Source: Microstegium vimineum
Taxonomy: Eukaryota; Streptophyta; Magnoliopsida; Poales; Poaceae
DNA: 64,000 nucleotides
Direction: 5' to 3'
Assembly: GCA_022036555.1 (NCBI GenBank)
Contig: CM039126.1
Span: forward strand, 35,233,090 to 35,297,089
Shown here: positions 22,026 through 33,857 of the stretch, one piece after another
Layout of the letters: every line of letters begins with the position of its first letter
Position numbering within the stretch: the first letter of the stretch is position 1
Translations under genes and position numbers: made by a program
The notes under the pieces: generated by a model
Databases searched by the model: none
What the model was told of the DNA's origin: nothing
What the model saw: only the letters and a program-made list of their open reading frames with translations

Positions 22026-23089
22026 GTTATTCACTTAAGTCCAAGGCATATCGTGTATTTAACAAAGCCACCGGCTTAGTTGAAGAAACGTATGATTTGG
22101 AAATTGATGAAACTAATGGCTCCCAAGGGGCAAATAAGAATCTTGATAATGTAGGTGATGAACCCTTGAGGGAGGCAATGAAGAACATGCCAGTTCGCGC
22201 AATCAACCCACAAGAGGTGGATGAAGTTGAAGATGATACAAATGAAGATCCTTCACCACCTTAAGTACCTTAAGCTAATGATGATCAAGTGAGCGAGACA
22301 CAAGAAGATACCTTCATCCCTCAAGTACAAGTCGAGTTACAAGCACAACATGTTGAAGAGCCTAATCCCCTTCCTCAAGTGGCTGAAAGAAAATCTACTT
22401 CAACACTCCAAGCACACCCACATGACCTCATCATAGAGGGTCCATCCAAGGGAGTAATGACTCGTTCTAGACTTGCTTCATATGTTGAGCATCATTCATT
22501 TGTGTCTTGTGTTGAGCCTACTAATGTCCAGGAAGCACTTGCGGATCCGGAGTGGGTGAATGCAATGCATGAATAAATCAACAACTTCACCCGCAACCAA
22601 GTGTGGATTCTTAAAGAAAAGCCACAAGACGCAAGAATCATTAGAACCAAATGGGTCTTCATCAACAAGCAAGATGATCAAGTCCAAGTTGTTTGGAACA
22701 AGGCAAGGCTAGTGGCGAAGGGGTTCTCTCAAGTAGAAGGACTTGATTTTGGAGAGACCTTCGCCCCCGTTGAAAGACTAGAAGCCATACGTATCCTCCT
22801 TTATTATGCATCACATAACAATATGAAGCTCTTTCAAATGGATGTGAAAATTGCATTTATAAATGGCGTTATTAATGAACTAGTCTATGTCTCCCAACCT
22901 CTTAGTTTCAAAGACCCTATGTATCCTAACCATATGTATAGGTTGTCCAAGGTTCTCTATGGACTCAAGCAAGCTCCTCGAGCTTGGTATAAGAGGCTTT
23001 GGGACTTCCTCTTGGAGAAGGGCTTCAATATTGGGAAGGTGGACACAACACTATTCACCAAGAAGCTTCATGGAGAAATCTTTAGGTGA
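22026..23089 (+). pseudogene. Sirevirus integrase C-terminus and RT N-terminal two thirds
   Basis: After the nested block the copia frame resumes with YSLKSKAYRVFNKATGLVEE, the end of the Sirevirus integrase. A variable linker follows, then RT: WVFINKQDD, ARLVAKGFSQVEGLDFGETF, LFQMDVKIAFING and KVLYGLKQAPRAWYKRL. Stops occur at 22262 (TAA), 22271 (TAA) and 22574 (TAA). The frame runs to LHGEIFR and then terminates at 23087-23089. The segment that should contain the YVDD catalytic box is absent: FR joins straight to the downstream DLMSKEFEMSM in another frame. Confidence 0.85.
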
Positions 23090-23964
23090 TTTGATGTCAA
23101 AGGAGTTCGAGATGTCCATGATTGGCGAGCTCACCTTATTCCATGGATTTCAAGTGAAGCAAATGAGAGAAGGGACATTCATCTCTTAAGAATTTCAAGA
23201 TGGAGGATTGTAAGCCAATAAAGACCCCAATGCCTACCATTGGACATTTCGACCTTAATGAGGGAGGTAAACCGATTGACCAAACTCTTTACCGTTCTAT
23301 GATCGGTAGTTTACTTTACCTCACTACATCTATGCCCGATATCATGTTTAGTGTGTGCATGTGTGCAAGGTTTCAAGCTAATCCTAAGGAATCTCACTTA
23401 AGTGCCGTAAAACGAATCCTTAGGCACATAAAGCACAACCCTAGCATTGGCCTTTGGTATCCCAAAGGAGCTCCCTTACAATTAGTTGGCTATTCCGGTT
23501 TGGATTATGCCAGGTGCAAGGTTGATAGGAAGAGCACCTTTGGAGGGTGCCATTTGCTAGGTAGATCAATTTTGTCTTGGTCTTCCAAGAAACAAAATAG
23601 CATGGCATTGTCCACCGCTGAGGCGGGGTACATAGCCACAGGAGTTTGTTGCGCACAAATCCTTTACATGAAGCAAACTCTACTTGATTACTACATTGAG
23701 CTAAAAAAAGTTCCACTTCTTTGTGATAATGGAAGTGTCATAAAGCTTGCAAACGACCCGGTTCAACACTCACGCACAAAGCACATTGATATCCGTCATC
23801 ACTTTCTTAGAGATCATGTTGCACAAAAGGACATATCACTAGTTGGAGTAAGAAGTGAGGATCAATTGGCGGATATCTTCACAAAACCGCTTGATGAATC
23901 AACCTTTTGTAGGTTGAGGAATGAGCTAAATGTGCTTGACCTTTCCAACTTCACTAAAAGATGA
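23090..23964 (+). pseudogene. Sirevirus RT C-terminus and RNase H
   Basis: DLMSKEFEMSMIGELTLFHG (frame starting near 23089) leads, after a stop and frame change at about 23190, into a clean frame from 23200: MEDCKPIKTPMPTIGHFDLN, then YRSMIGSLLYL, MFSVCMCARFQ, then RNase H with VGYSGLDYARCKVDRKST, ALSTAEAGYIA, LLCDNGSVIKLANDP and the end DIFTKPLDES. Compared with the family, an Asp of the first RNase H motif (usually YSDSDYAG) is Gly here and the Glu of AEAEY is also Gly, so RNase H would be inactive. Confidence 0.85.
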
Positions 23965-25781
23965 CCTTGTGTTGACCAATTCCATTCATATGTAATACAA
24001 CATGTTTAAATTGAGTAATGCACATAGGTTTTTCTAACTCGGTTAAGATAACCGCCCTCAAATCGAGTGAAGAAGCTTAATCGAGGTTTAAACTTGATAA
24101 GCAACTAGATTCAAATTCTTGTATTGCATTGCATATGCATGAGTGTTGCTTTGTCGTTCCTTTTCGGTTGTTTTGAGCATCCGCTGAGTTTGTCCACTTA
24201 GAGGGAGCATTCCAAGATCAAGTCACTTCTATACCCCTATGTGGCCTCATGGTGCTTCTCATTCTTCAATTTGAACTATTTTCACAAAAATATGTTAAGC
24301 CTACGACAAAATATTTGAAAAACTTGAGGGTTTGAGAGGTGGTTCTCATATCAAGGCCAACTAGTGTTCTCTTGTGTATTAGTTGAATTAGTACTTGATT
24401 GGGTGACAAACTCAAAAAAATTTAGGACAATTCGAGGCATTTTCAAGCTCCGGACTGAGCTCCGGACCTGAGAACTCCAGCCTCCAGACCATTGCCCATG
24501 GTCTAGAGCCCCCACCTCAGTAGCAAACAGATGCTCCAGACTCCCCTCTTTGGTTTGAAGCTATCCTCCGGACGGGGTCCGAGGCATCGTCCGGTGATCT
24601 AGAGCTCTCTGTACTCATCCGGACTCAACCTCCAAACTTTGTTGTTTTAGACCCTTTGGACAAATTTCCACCACTCTAGTTGGTTGGTCAGCACCTGAAC
24701 AGTCAAGTCAACAAGCTCTGAACCATGTTTAATGGTCCGACGCTCTTCACTGGACGCGGTCCAATGCCTTTTTTGAGATTTGGAAGTCTTTGCATAATCT
24801 TTGGACCCTGGGCTCTGGATGGTCTGGAGCTAATATTGTTTGTGTCCGGGGTACTAAATCGAGCAAGTAAATCCCCTGCTGTGTGCTCTGTTCAAACCTT
24901 GTGTTCTCACATCCGTACACCTCCTTTCCCCCCAACCGCCGCCGAACTCGCCCTCGCCTTACCCAACTCGCCGCCGGCGAACCTCGCTAGAGCGTCGCCG
25001 CTGCTTGCCCTGCTCTCACCCACGCGCACACTGCACACCCTCGCGTAGCCACTCGCCCGCGTGCACCTTCACTGCAACACCGCCTACATCGCCTCCACCG
25101 TGCTGCTCCACTGCCCCTGTGCCACCCATTGCCACCACTTCACTCCATTCTTCCACATGATAGTCAGAGCAGAGCAGAGCCCCTACCTAGGGTTGTTCCC
25201 TAACCCTAGACACCACCAGCACCACCCCCTCTTTGGGTTAGCTCTAACCCTAGGGATTGTCCATTGATTCACCTTGATGACTCGATGATTTCTTCACTTT
25301 TGTCCTCGACGACTTCCATCTTTGTGGTATGGCTCATGTTCATTTCGCACTTTGTCGTTTCGATCTATGATTAATTCAATTTCATCCACTTCCACAAATA
25401 CTTATCTAATTCATTGATTGTCACCCACAGTTGGTGAACTCTTCCTTGTGGTGCTCGGTTCAAGATTGATGTGCTTCGATTAGCCATGCTCCTTTCCTAA
25501 GGTAGGATGCCATGTTTTTCATTCTACTCAATTATCCAAATGCTTGCTTCCATAGCTTTCTACCTCTAGTTATAAATTCTTATATACTTATATCTATTTC
25601 TATCTACTAGCAGTTGGGTCAGTTGTTAGTGATAGTTGACTCAGGGCCAAGCCCGCGAGTATGGATTGAGGCCAAGTCTCTAGAGTGTTAGTCCAGTGGC
25701 TCGGGGAGCCCATCTTTAGTGGCAGTTGGTTCTTAGATTCTGACAGTGAGATTTGACAGTTGATCTTTGGCACTGTCAGCA
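23965..25781 (+). mobile_element. Sirevirus spacer between pol and envelope-like ORF
   Basis: About 1.8 kb without a supported gene. It includes a purine-rich CTTAGAGGGAG at 24197-24207, a segment rich in CTCCGGAC/CTCCAGAC motifs (24440-24860) similar in style to Sirevirus LTRs, and a CCG-rich stretch (24900-25110) whose short frames look like low-complexity artefacts. Confidence 0.5.
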
Positions 25782-28371
25782 TGGCTAGAGTGAAGAATGT
25801 CGGTGATAGTCCAGTCTTAGGTGGTAACCTTCCCCCTCCTTGTCCCCTACCTCGGGACAAGGGGAAGGTCATCGCCAAGATAGTGACGAAGAAGCACAAG
25901 AGGATGGACAGAGATGCTTAGATGGCTCAGGTAGTGGCTGATGCAGCTGATCGCGTAGAGCGAGGTGGTAGCCGGAGTGGTATTTGGATCAGCTCCACTC
26001 CGCGGACTACAAAGACAGCGGAAACTGGTGCTTCAGTGACAATTACAGAGCCAGCGGAGTAGGCAGTGCCCACCAAGGAGTCATAGGTCGTGCCTGAGGA
26101 GACCCCAGCTCCACGACGCTCCACTCGTTCTTGGACTATCATCCCTCCTCGTCCTGAGGTCCTGAGATGCAATGGACGTGTCCCTAGAGCCCCTCCCACC
26201 CTAGCCCCTGAGCCTCCCATGCACCTCGAGTTGAGGAACATTATAGCTGCATGTGTATGGGAGCTTAGGTTTGTTGAGCTTGAGTAGTGGTTTCCAGCAG
26301 AGCATGACACTAGAGCTTCACCTAGATGGTATACACCTCTAATGGAGGATTTCTACATGGCCGTCCAGCTCACGAGTATTCACCTTAGGCCTCACAGAGT
26401 GTTCCCACTTGAGAGCATAGTTGCAATTGGTGGAGAGGAGATCCGCTCCTTCCTGACCTACCTTCCGGGCCTCACATACCTCTTTTGTCAGTCCAGGAGC
26501 TACTTCGAGCGTAGAGTGCACGAGTTCTATGCGTCCCTATGGATTGAGCCTCACCACTAGTACTTTTAGTACACTTTCAGAGGGCTGCCTTACAGGAATT
26601 ACATCACCACACTTCAAGAGTGACTCCACTTGACAATGTCAGACTACTGCCTGCATGATAAGTGCTATAGTTTTGCTGATCATCCACAATGTGCCCATGG
26701 TGGTTCTACACCAAAGTCCAAGCATGTGGCCCCACTCTTCAGGCCACCCTTCGGTGATGGTGCTCGATGCATCCCAGCAGAACTTCGCCCCGTTGTTCAC
26801 CTCTTGAACGACGTTCTCAGGAAGATCTTGTTGCCTCACACAGTCTACAAGGAGAGTTTGATGAACCTACAACAATACCTATTGACGGCCCTAGTGACTC
26901 AAACACTATTTGACGTTGCAGACTTTATAGTGTATGAGATGGAGGACACCACTGTCGATGGGATATGAGCTTGCCGTCAGATGCCATATGCTCACTGGAT
27001 TAGTTTTCTCCTCTCTACTCAGCTTGTTAGAGTTCACCCAGGTATTATTGATGAGTATGAGCAGTCTCCCACAATGTTTCCAAAGTACTGGATGACCTCG
27101 GCGATTGACAGCCGCTGAGGCAACAGAGTGTTGAGACAGGTTTGCCTCGCTATAGCCTCGCATGACATGGACGATGTCGATGGACGAGGCTATCAAAGGG
27201 GTTGAGCAAGCTGAGCTCAGAGACTTGGATGCACAGGAGGCAACAGGTACAACAGCTCGCACATCGTTAGACAGCTCTAAAGAGGACTACCGATCGATTC
27301 CACCTATGCCCGCTAGGGCTCATGACGTCGAGGCCGGTAGTTCCCGTTCTGCACCTTCTATGAACCCTGCACTTCTATGGATACTAGACAAGGTGCAGGA
27401 GCAGCAGGGGTCTTTGCTCTCAGTGGTTACATAGATGCAGGCTCGTTAGGACCAATTTTAGCAGCAGCTTGTATAGATGCAGCTGTAGTCTCAGCAACTC
27501 TAGCTTCAAAGCATGGCTTTCATGGAGCACATGATGAGGCACATAGGAGTTCCTCCCCTTTAGTTCCCGATAGCTCCACAGATTCAGATGATGAGCAAGA
27601 CTCAGCCAAGACAGTCAGTTGGTCCATTAAAGGTCCTCCTCAGATAGTTGGCCCCTCAGTGGCTCCTCAGCAGTCGGCTGGTGTCTCAGTCACTCCCACC
27701 CCAGCTTTACAGTCTAGCGGACTTTAGGGTGTTGGACAGACTTCACCGTTCTAGTCATCGGTGACATAGGTCTCATAGTGGCTTGACTCATTTGGCCAGA
27801 CCCAGCAATTCACCCTGCTACGGACAGGTTTCACTCCACTCACAATTTCAACGTCCTTGGGTGAGACTGCTAGGGATCTTTCAGCATCATAAGTGACATT
27901 ATTAGCCAGCCGACTCCCACACATGAGCAGCTTGAGACTCAGATGATAAAGCTCGTTACACCGACATAGGGTAGACACCCGTCCTCTGTTGCTTCGTCTG
28001 AGGCTGCTCAGGATAGCCAGGCTCCTGTAGTGTCCACTCCTCCACAGGCTATCTAGACCAAGGCCACAGTCATCACTTCCACGCCTATTTAGCCAGAGCT
28101 TGCAATGACAACTTCAGAGTCATAGGTACCAACTTTAGAGACTCCCTTGGGAGAGTCAGTGTTAGAGGCACCTCTGGTTACCCCAGCTCCGGTGTTAGAG
28201 GCTACTTCAGTGATAGAGACAACGGATCCACCTCCTAGTCCTTCTGAGCCTACCCAGACTGCTTCACCTTCAACCCAGCTACTCAGGGTCAGGACTTATA
28301 TGACGATATTGACTATTCATACTTTGTGCTTCAATCGACGGACCCGACTGCTCCAGCCCCACTTTTAGAGC
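25782..28371 (+). pseudogene. Decayed envelope-like ORF of the Sirevirus
   Basis: One frame from ATG 25782 (MARVKNVGDSP) can be followed for about 860 codons, through a basic region (KKHKRMDRDA), a long mixed-polarity middle (ELRPVVHLLNDVLRKILLPH, 26778-26837) and a Gln/Ser/Pro-rich tail. It lies between pol and the 3' LTR, where Sireviruses carry an envelope-like gene of unproven function. The frame is interrupted by many stops, chiefly TAG plus some TGA. Most sit where Gln (CAG) or Arg (CGA) would fit the surrounding composition, for example the cluster at 27430-27510. Assignment as envelope-like rests on position and lineage; I see no strong transmembrane helix. Confidence 0.6.
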
Positions 28372-28818
28372 CATAATCTTTAGTGCTAGATGACAAAGGA
28401 GGAGAGGGAGAGTCGAGTATGCTAGCTTCAGGGGGAGCTTGTAGGATTCGTTGTTTGATTGTGTTTATACTCTATCACGCATCATGTTTACCGCTTTTCA
28501 TGAATTGTATTATATGTGTGTGATGATGTTACTCTTGGACATGGTTGTGACATGTGTGTTTTATTCTATATCTATGTCATGTCACTTGGTTATGCTATTG
28601 ATTGTCTTCGGCACTAATCTCCGATCTTGTGATAGCATATTCTTTCATGTACTTTGCTCCCAAATCATATTCTTTGAGTACATGTCGTGGCTTGAATCGT
28701 TTAGGCATGTATATGTCATTCATATTCTCTAACCCATGCCTATGCTATTCAAGTCATGAAAACCTAAACTAAAATCAACTCTCATTCCATACTCGAGCTT
28801 GTATTGTCGTCAATCACC

Positions 28819-28832
28819 AAAAATAGGGAGAT
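28819..28832 (+). other. Sirevirus polypurine tract
   Basis: The purine run AAAAATAGGGAGA lies immediately before the TGAAAG start of the 3' LTR, as required for plus-strand priming. Confidence 0.6.
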
Positions 28833-30200
28833 TGAAAGCATTTAGGCCCCATGGTTTTGGTGATTAACGACAATGCAAGATTACTATGACTAACATTTGT
28901 TTTGTAGAAGCAAACTTGGTAAGTTAGATCATATGTAATGGATGATAAATGGGATTAATGGTATTCATGCCCCCAAGATGGATTTCGTTTCAGTTTTCAA
29001 AGGATGGACTAGAAGGTTGAAGCTTAGGCTAGGTCTAAGTGTCATAAAGTGAGAGAAGGACACTTAGAGTAGCTTAAGGCCTTTATTTTCCTTTGGTCGT
29101 ACTATTAAGGGGAGTATGAGATTAGTACCTTGACCTAGGAGAGGTTAGGAATGTAGGTGTGGTGCACACTTGTCAAACCTTATCCTAGAGTGTCTACAAA
29201 CAACCCTTGAGATGTGTAGAGCAAGTAACTTTCACATAGCAAAGTATCCTAGGTGATTGGGCAGCTCAGATCCGGAGCAAAATAAAGAGGTATAGAGAGG
29301 GTATAAAGGCTCCCAACCCGGTCTGGTGCCTAGCTCCAGACAAATGCTTAGGGTCCGGAGGTCTGTGGAACAGTGAGATCACTATGCTGTTTGTGAGGGT
29401 CCGCACTATGCGAATTAGTCCAGAGCCCCCATGACCAGTCTGGTCCGGAGGTTCGCAGAAAGAGAAACTTGTGTGTAACGACTAGTTGGTCGGTTGGGGG
29501 CTATATATAGTTGCCCAACTCATCCATTCTAGCTCTCTTGGCCATTTGATCAACTGAAGAAACACCTTGGGAGTGTGAGAGAGTCCAAGAGCCTAGTGAG
29601 GAGTTGAGTTGAGTGATTCCAACCCTCTGATCCTCATTAGTGAGATTGGGAGTGACAAGTGTGCATCCATCCACCTTCTTAGCCTTGATGTGGTCATGTG
29701 AAGGTCATGTGCTTGTTACTCTTGGTGATTGACAACACCTAGATGACTTGGTGGTGATCGGAGAGATGGTGATCATCCAGAGCATGTGGATGATCCTCTT
29801 CCACCTCTTGTGATCGGTTATGGGTGATTCACCGAGCTGGAGTGGCAAAGAGTCAGCCCGTAGAGAGCACTTGGTCCTTCCGCAGATCAAGGGGGAGTGA
29901 TACCCTTGCACGGGTGCTCCAAAGAGGACTAGGGGAGTTTCGACTCCTCGATACCTCGGCAAATCCACCTCTCTTTACTTATTGCAATTACATTCAAGCA
30001 TTACTTTCCGCATTAGTTTCATTTTGCTTGAGTAGAATTTCATAGGGCTTTACCGCTTTCCTTGAATTGGTACTTGCTTTCTAGCTAGGAAACACTTTGT
30101 AGGCACTAGGGGGTAATTGGCATTTTCTTAGGATTTAATTTTCTCTATAGAAATTTAAATAAGCCCAATTCACCCACCCTTGGGAATCTTGATCCTTTCA
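28833..30200 (+). repeat. Sirevirus 3' LTR
   Basis: A 1368-bp unit bounded by TGAAAGCATTTAGG and GATCCTTTCA (6-bp inverted ends TGAAAG/CTTTCA). It carries a TATA box CTATATATAG at 29501-29510. Related LTRs occur as solo copies at 34278, 36571 and 50537. The flank after 30200 is GTATG; the left partner is outside the window. Confidence 0.85.
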
Positions 30201-32782
30201 GTATGGTATGTCCGACCCGTATCCTCCATGTCTTCTACCCCAGCTCTGCCCCATGGCCCTGTTTCCTAGTACTGATCAACATGCACATACCCTCAGGCCC
30301 ACCGTCTGCGCTGCACCGGGACCTCAGCGTGTGCATGTCTCCTTACCCTCTCTCATGATTCATGGACTCACGTCGTGGTTCCTGCCTATTTTGCCTCGGA
30401 GCCGTCATCATCCACCTTCATGGCTTTGCGATTCCATGGGTCACTCGGCTGCCTCGACCCCTGCACTCGCGCTGGCCTCGCCTCATCCATCGACCTACGA
30501 CTTAAAATAACTTTGTATCCTTTGTCTCCCTCCTCTTCCTTCTCCTGCTTCCAGAGGAGAGCTTGCCCCTGTCATGGCGGCACCAATTGCCATCGACATC
30601 ACAAGATATGTCTATATGCCTTCGTCATCTCCATGGATTGGTCCCTGGCTTGCTTTCTCTTCTCAATCGGCCTACGCCAGCGATCTTTTTTTTATCTCTC
30701 ATCCGTTCTTTTATTCCATACCATGTGTTGAGACAATCTACTAACTTCTTAGTCTTATGTCGGTTTCAGCTATACTCCCTTTGCCTCCGCCTAGTCGTTT
30801 GCCCCGGCCACGTCAAGCTGAGGTTGACCTAGCTGTCAAGTATGCACTGCCTCGTGCTTGCTTTTGCCACATCTCTTGCTTTGTTGTAGTTAGCGTTGTT
30901 CATTGGTATCATTTCTTTGTATCGTGGTCTATGATGCTCATATTTTACCCTTTTACCGTTGTTTGCAACTAGGTTTGTACCAGCGACTGATCTCTATGGC
31001 ACTGTCATCCAAAGCACCGGTGACAACTAGGATTAATGACAGAGAATACTGGCAACAAGGATAGATGATGATTATTCATATTTACATTATAATATATGGT
31101 TAATGATTCAAAACTTGTTCCTCACTCACAGGGTATTTTTTTAAACACATGTTCCTCAACGGCATGCAGACGATATGCCTTGTTCGCTTGGCTTATCAGC
31201 TTGACTTATTAGTCATGATATATTGTTTTTCTCACAACAAAACAACCAAAAACAGCACCAGCCGACTTATCAGCCACATAAACGACCAACCGAACAGGGT
31301 TTTTTGATTATGTCTATGAGAAGTCAGGTACCATATGCTTTCCTTGTGATTCACAAACTATTTTGATTAGTGGGATTGGATATGGTCACCTTGAAATACT
31401 AATCTACATTTTCCATGACCATTGATTGCTTTGTTTAGTTTACAAAATAGATTATGGACTGATGTGACTGTTATACCTATGAAATTTTATGATATAGTTC
31501 TCTTTATCGGGTTACTTTCCTAGAGAAATTTCCTAGTGTTAACTGGATGTTGCTGTAGAGACCACATTGAAAATATTCAAGCTTTTTTGCATTATTCAAT
31601 GTGGAATTTTGTTAGTACAAATTGTAGCCTTCACTGATAAGCTATGTTTCAAACCTGGTGCAGGTCATATTTTGATATCAACATTTATGTTTATGCTTAT
31701 TTTGTTGTTCCTTTATATTAGTTTATAATGCTTAATGATGTCACTTCAATGAGATACTTAGACTAGGACACCATTGGTCTAGACCATATAAACATGCATA
31801 TAAAAGGCTTTATTGCAAGAAATTTACAACTCTAAAATCAGTGTGCCTGGTCGGTCCTACAATGAAAAAATTGATAGTACATATCAGGTCAGTGTGACAC
31901 TATGACTGTAAGCATTCACCATTTGATTGTGCTCTTCAAGAGTAGTCATCATTATTTTTTGTTTTCTTAACTTCCTTTGCTTAGATCTATATAGAAAGTT
32001 TATATAAACTTTTTTCTCATGCCAACCGCACAAACACTTGAATGTTCAATCACCTTACAATATGGCAATATTACTAACTTTGCCCTGCCTTATAACTGCT
32101 ACCGTTTTCTTAATAGTACATCATGATGCTATACAGGCATGACTCATGATACTTGCTATCTTCACAGGATACAAACATATAGAAGCCAATTTCTCCAAGA
32201 AAATTTCCTTCTCAAGGTACTGCATATTTTTGTTAGTTAATGTTGTTATATTCTTCTATATATATTAGCAAAACTGCTCACTAATTTGCCAACAATTGTC
32301 CATGCTCAACAGAGATTCATATTCAGCAATAATGAGATCAACTCTGTATACTAGCAGGTCGGTAGTTCTAAGTACTTTTCTTCTGTCAATGGAGCCTGAG
32401 GTTAGCATCTAATGTATCCACAACTGTTGGGCTCTTACAATACATCCAACTCTGGTAGCTTCTATACTGGTACCACTTACATTTTGCATATTTAAGTACT
32501 GCTTTAATTGCATTGAAAGAAAAATTCACAGGAATTGCATTCTTGCTTGTTTGTTTTTGTTCTAATAAGATGCCATTTCTCTAGACAATATGAAATCCTC
32601 TTTCGTGTGCCAAAATGATATATTCTTCTTTTCTGACAAATGACATAGGCCAGTTCTCACATGAATACAATGCATTTACTCATCATTAGGAAGAAATAAA
32701 TAAATGGTTGCCAAGATTAATCCTATTATTTTGTAGTATTTCTTTGGCCAATATGAACTTCCATTAGGCCATTACAAATATA
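30201..32782. other. Intergenic DNA, no supported gene
   Basis: The first 800 bp are CT-rich with overlapping short plus frames (30208-30972) lacking any recognisable domain; they may be a decayed gene or 5'UTR fragment. The rest is AT-rich. One small hAT-like MITE lies inside at 31178-31298. Confidence 0.5.
31178..31298. mobile_element. Small hAT-like MITE
   Basis: About 120 bp with inverted ends CCTTGTTCG(CTTGG) and (CCAAC)CGAACAGGG, and internal repeats of CTTATCAGC/GACTTATTAG. No coding capacity. A diverged relative lies at about 42829-42945. No target duplication is clear. Confidence 0.5.
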
Positions 32783-33029
32783 CTCTCTCCATCCCAAATT
32801 ATAAAATATACCAAGAATCTTGGAGAGTTTAAGCATCTCAAAATTGACCAAATTTATATGATAAGACAACAACATTGACGATGTCAACTAAGTATCATCA
32901 GATTCTTCATCAATTATATTTTCATAATATATCTATTTGATTGCAAAAATCTTTATAATTTTAGTCAAACTTGAGATGCTTTGACTCTCTAAGATTCTTG
33001 GAATGCCTTATAATTTGAAATAGAGAGAG
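32783..33029. mobile_element. Stowaway MITE (Tc1/mariner-type)
   Basis: 247 bp with terminal inverted repeats CTCTCTCCATCCCAAATTAT and the complement at the other end (TATAATTTGAAATAGAGAGAG). It is flanked by TA on both sides (32781-32782 and 33030-33031). The CTCYCTCC termini and TA target are diagnostic of grass Stowaway elements. Non-autonomous. Confidence 0.9.
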
Positions 33030-33582
33030 TACATAATAACTAGATAGTTTATCTCCTCCATTTGGTGATTAAATTGACTTATTCTTTCCTAAAAGAGCTT
33101 CAATCACAACTCTACTGATGTTCAAATTATTTCTAATGACCTTGATCTGCATACCAAATTTTGAATGACCAAGAATGTTTAATTGTTTTAAAAGACTACC
33201 CTCAAGTGTATATAAATATATATTTGGACAAAGAGATTGCAGGGAGAACATTACGAGTGAGACTGATTTCATTCTTGCTGAACTAACTTAGAGACGACGG
33301 TGCATGTCTGCTATTTTTTTTCTTCAATCCACATAACATGACAAACATTTGTACTTTTTTGTGCCTATTTTGAATTATTACAAGTTGTTTTCTCTTCTCA
33401 TAAAAGCATGGAGTACATTTGTCGATATTGGTAAAATTGTGGAGCCATATTAGTTGAGGTACATTTGAGTCACCATAAAGCAGTGCTTCACTTTGTTGTA
33501 CATATGTAAATTAATGATGCTCTTCCCTTGTGCACCTTGCCACATTTAGCCACCACGGAACTACCTAGTAAGCATATTTTGG

Positions 33583-33857
33583 GTCTGTTTGGTACTCACA
33601 ATAGTTTCATAAAACTGTTGTGAGCTGTTTTTTTATAAAACACCTTTATTTCAAAACAGTTTTATCGATGAAGCTATTTTTCTTCTTCTCTCACATAGAT
33701 CAAAGACATAAAGTGGGATGAAACTGAAAAAAGTAGTTTATCTTAGCTCTTTTTTTCCTCTCTTATATTCATGTATAAAATTATTAGTGCAGCTATTTTG
33801 CCAAACATTTTTTTGTTTGAAATAGTTTACTAAAGCTGCCCATAAAGTTACCAGGCC
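33583..33857. mobile_element. Probable MITE with GGGTCTGTTTGG end
   Basis: About 275 bp starting GGGTCTGTTTGGTACTC and ending GTTACCAGGCCC, whose complement GGGCCTGGTAAC resembles the start. AT-rich, with an AAAACTGTT/AAACAGTTTT inverted pair near the left end. No clear target duplication, so class is uncertain (hAT or PIF/Harbinger). Confidence 0.45.

Larger units (their letters stand above)
1..30200 (+). mobile_element. Sirevirus-type Ty1/copia retrotransposon, 5' end outside window, split by nested elements
   Basis: The + strand carries, in copia order, a gag zinc knuckle (122-163), aspartic protease (WLIDSGCTQHM), GAG-pre-integrase and integrase (to about 1212), then after a 20.8-kb block of nested gypsy DNA the integrase C-terminus (22026), RT, RNase H (to 23964), an envelope-like ORF (25782-28371) and a 3' LTR (28833-30200, TGAAAG...CTTTCA). 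The pol-env-like-LTR order and the RT/RNase H wording (FGETFAPVERLEAIRILL, NPVQHSRTKHIDIRHHFL) are those of the SIRE/Maximus lineage. The 5' LTR lies left of the window, so the target duplication cannot be checked. The element is defective: it lacks part of the integrase and the RT YVDD box and has many stops. Lineage is inferred from remembered family motifs; membership in copia is certain. Confidence 0.9.

Noticed and set aside
22601..23964. Considered the copia RT/RNase H as a possibly active, domesticated gene
   Set aside because: YVDD box deleted, frames broken, RNase H acidic residues lost.
25190..25260. Several CTAACCCTA-like words resembling plant telomere repeats (TTTAGGG)
   Set aside because: Isolated and irregularly spaced words; not an array.
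24885..25267. CCG-rich plus frames as a possible captured gene in the Sirevirus
   Set aside because: Low-complexity Ala/Pro/Leu translation, no domain and no splice structure; treated as element spacer.
33069..33272. 67-residue minus frame
   Set aside because: AT-rich intergenic translation with no family resemblance.
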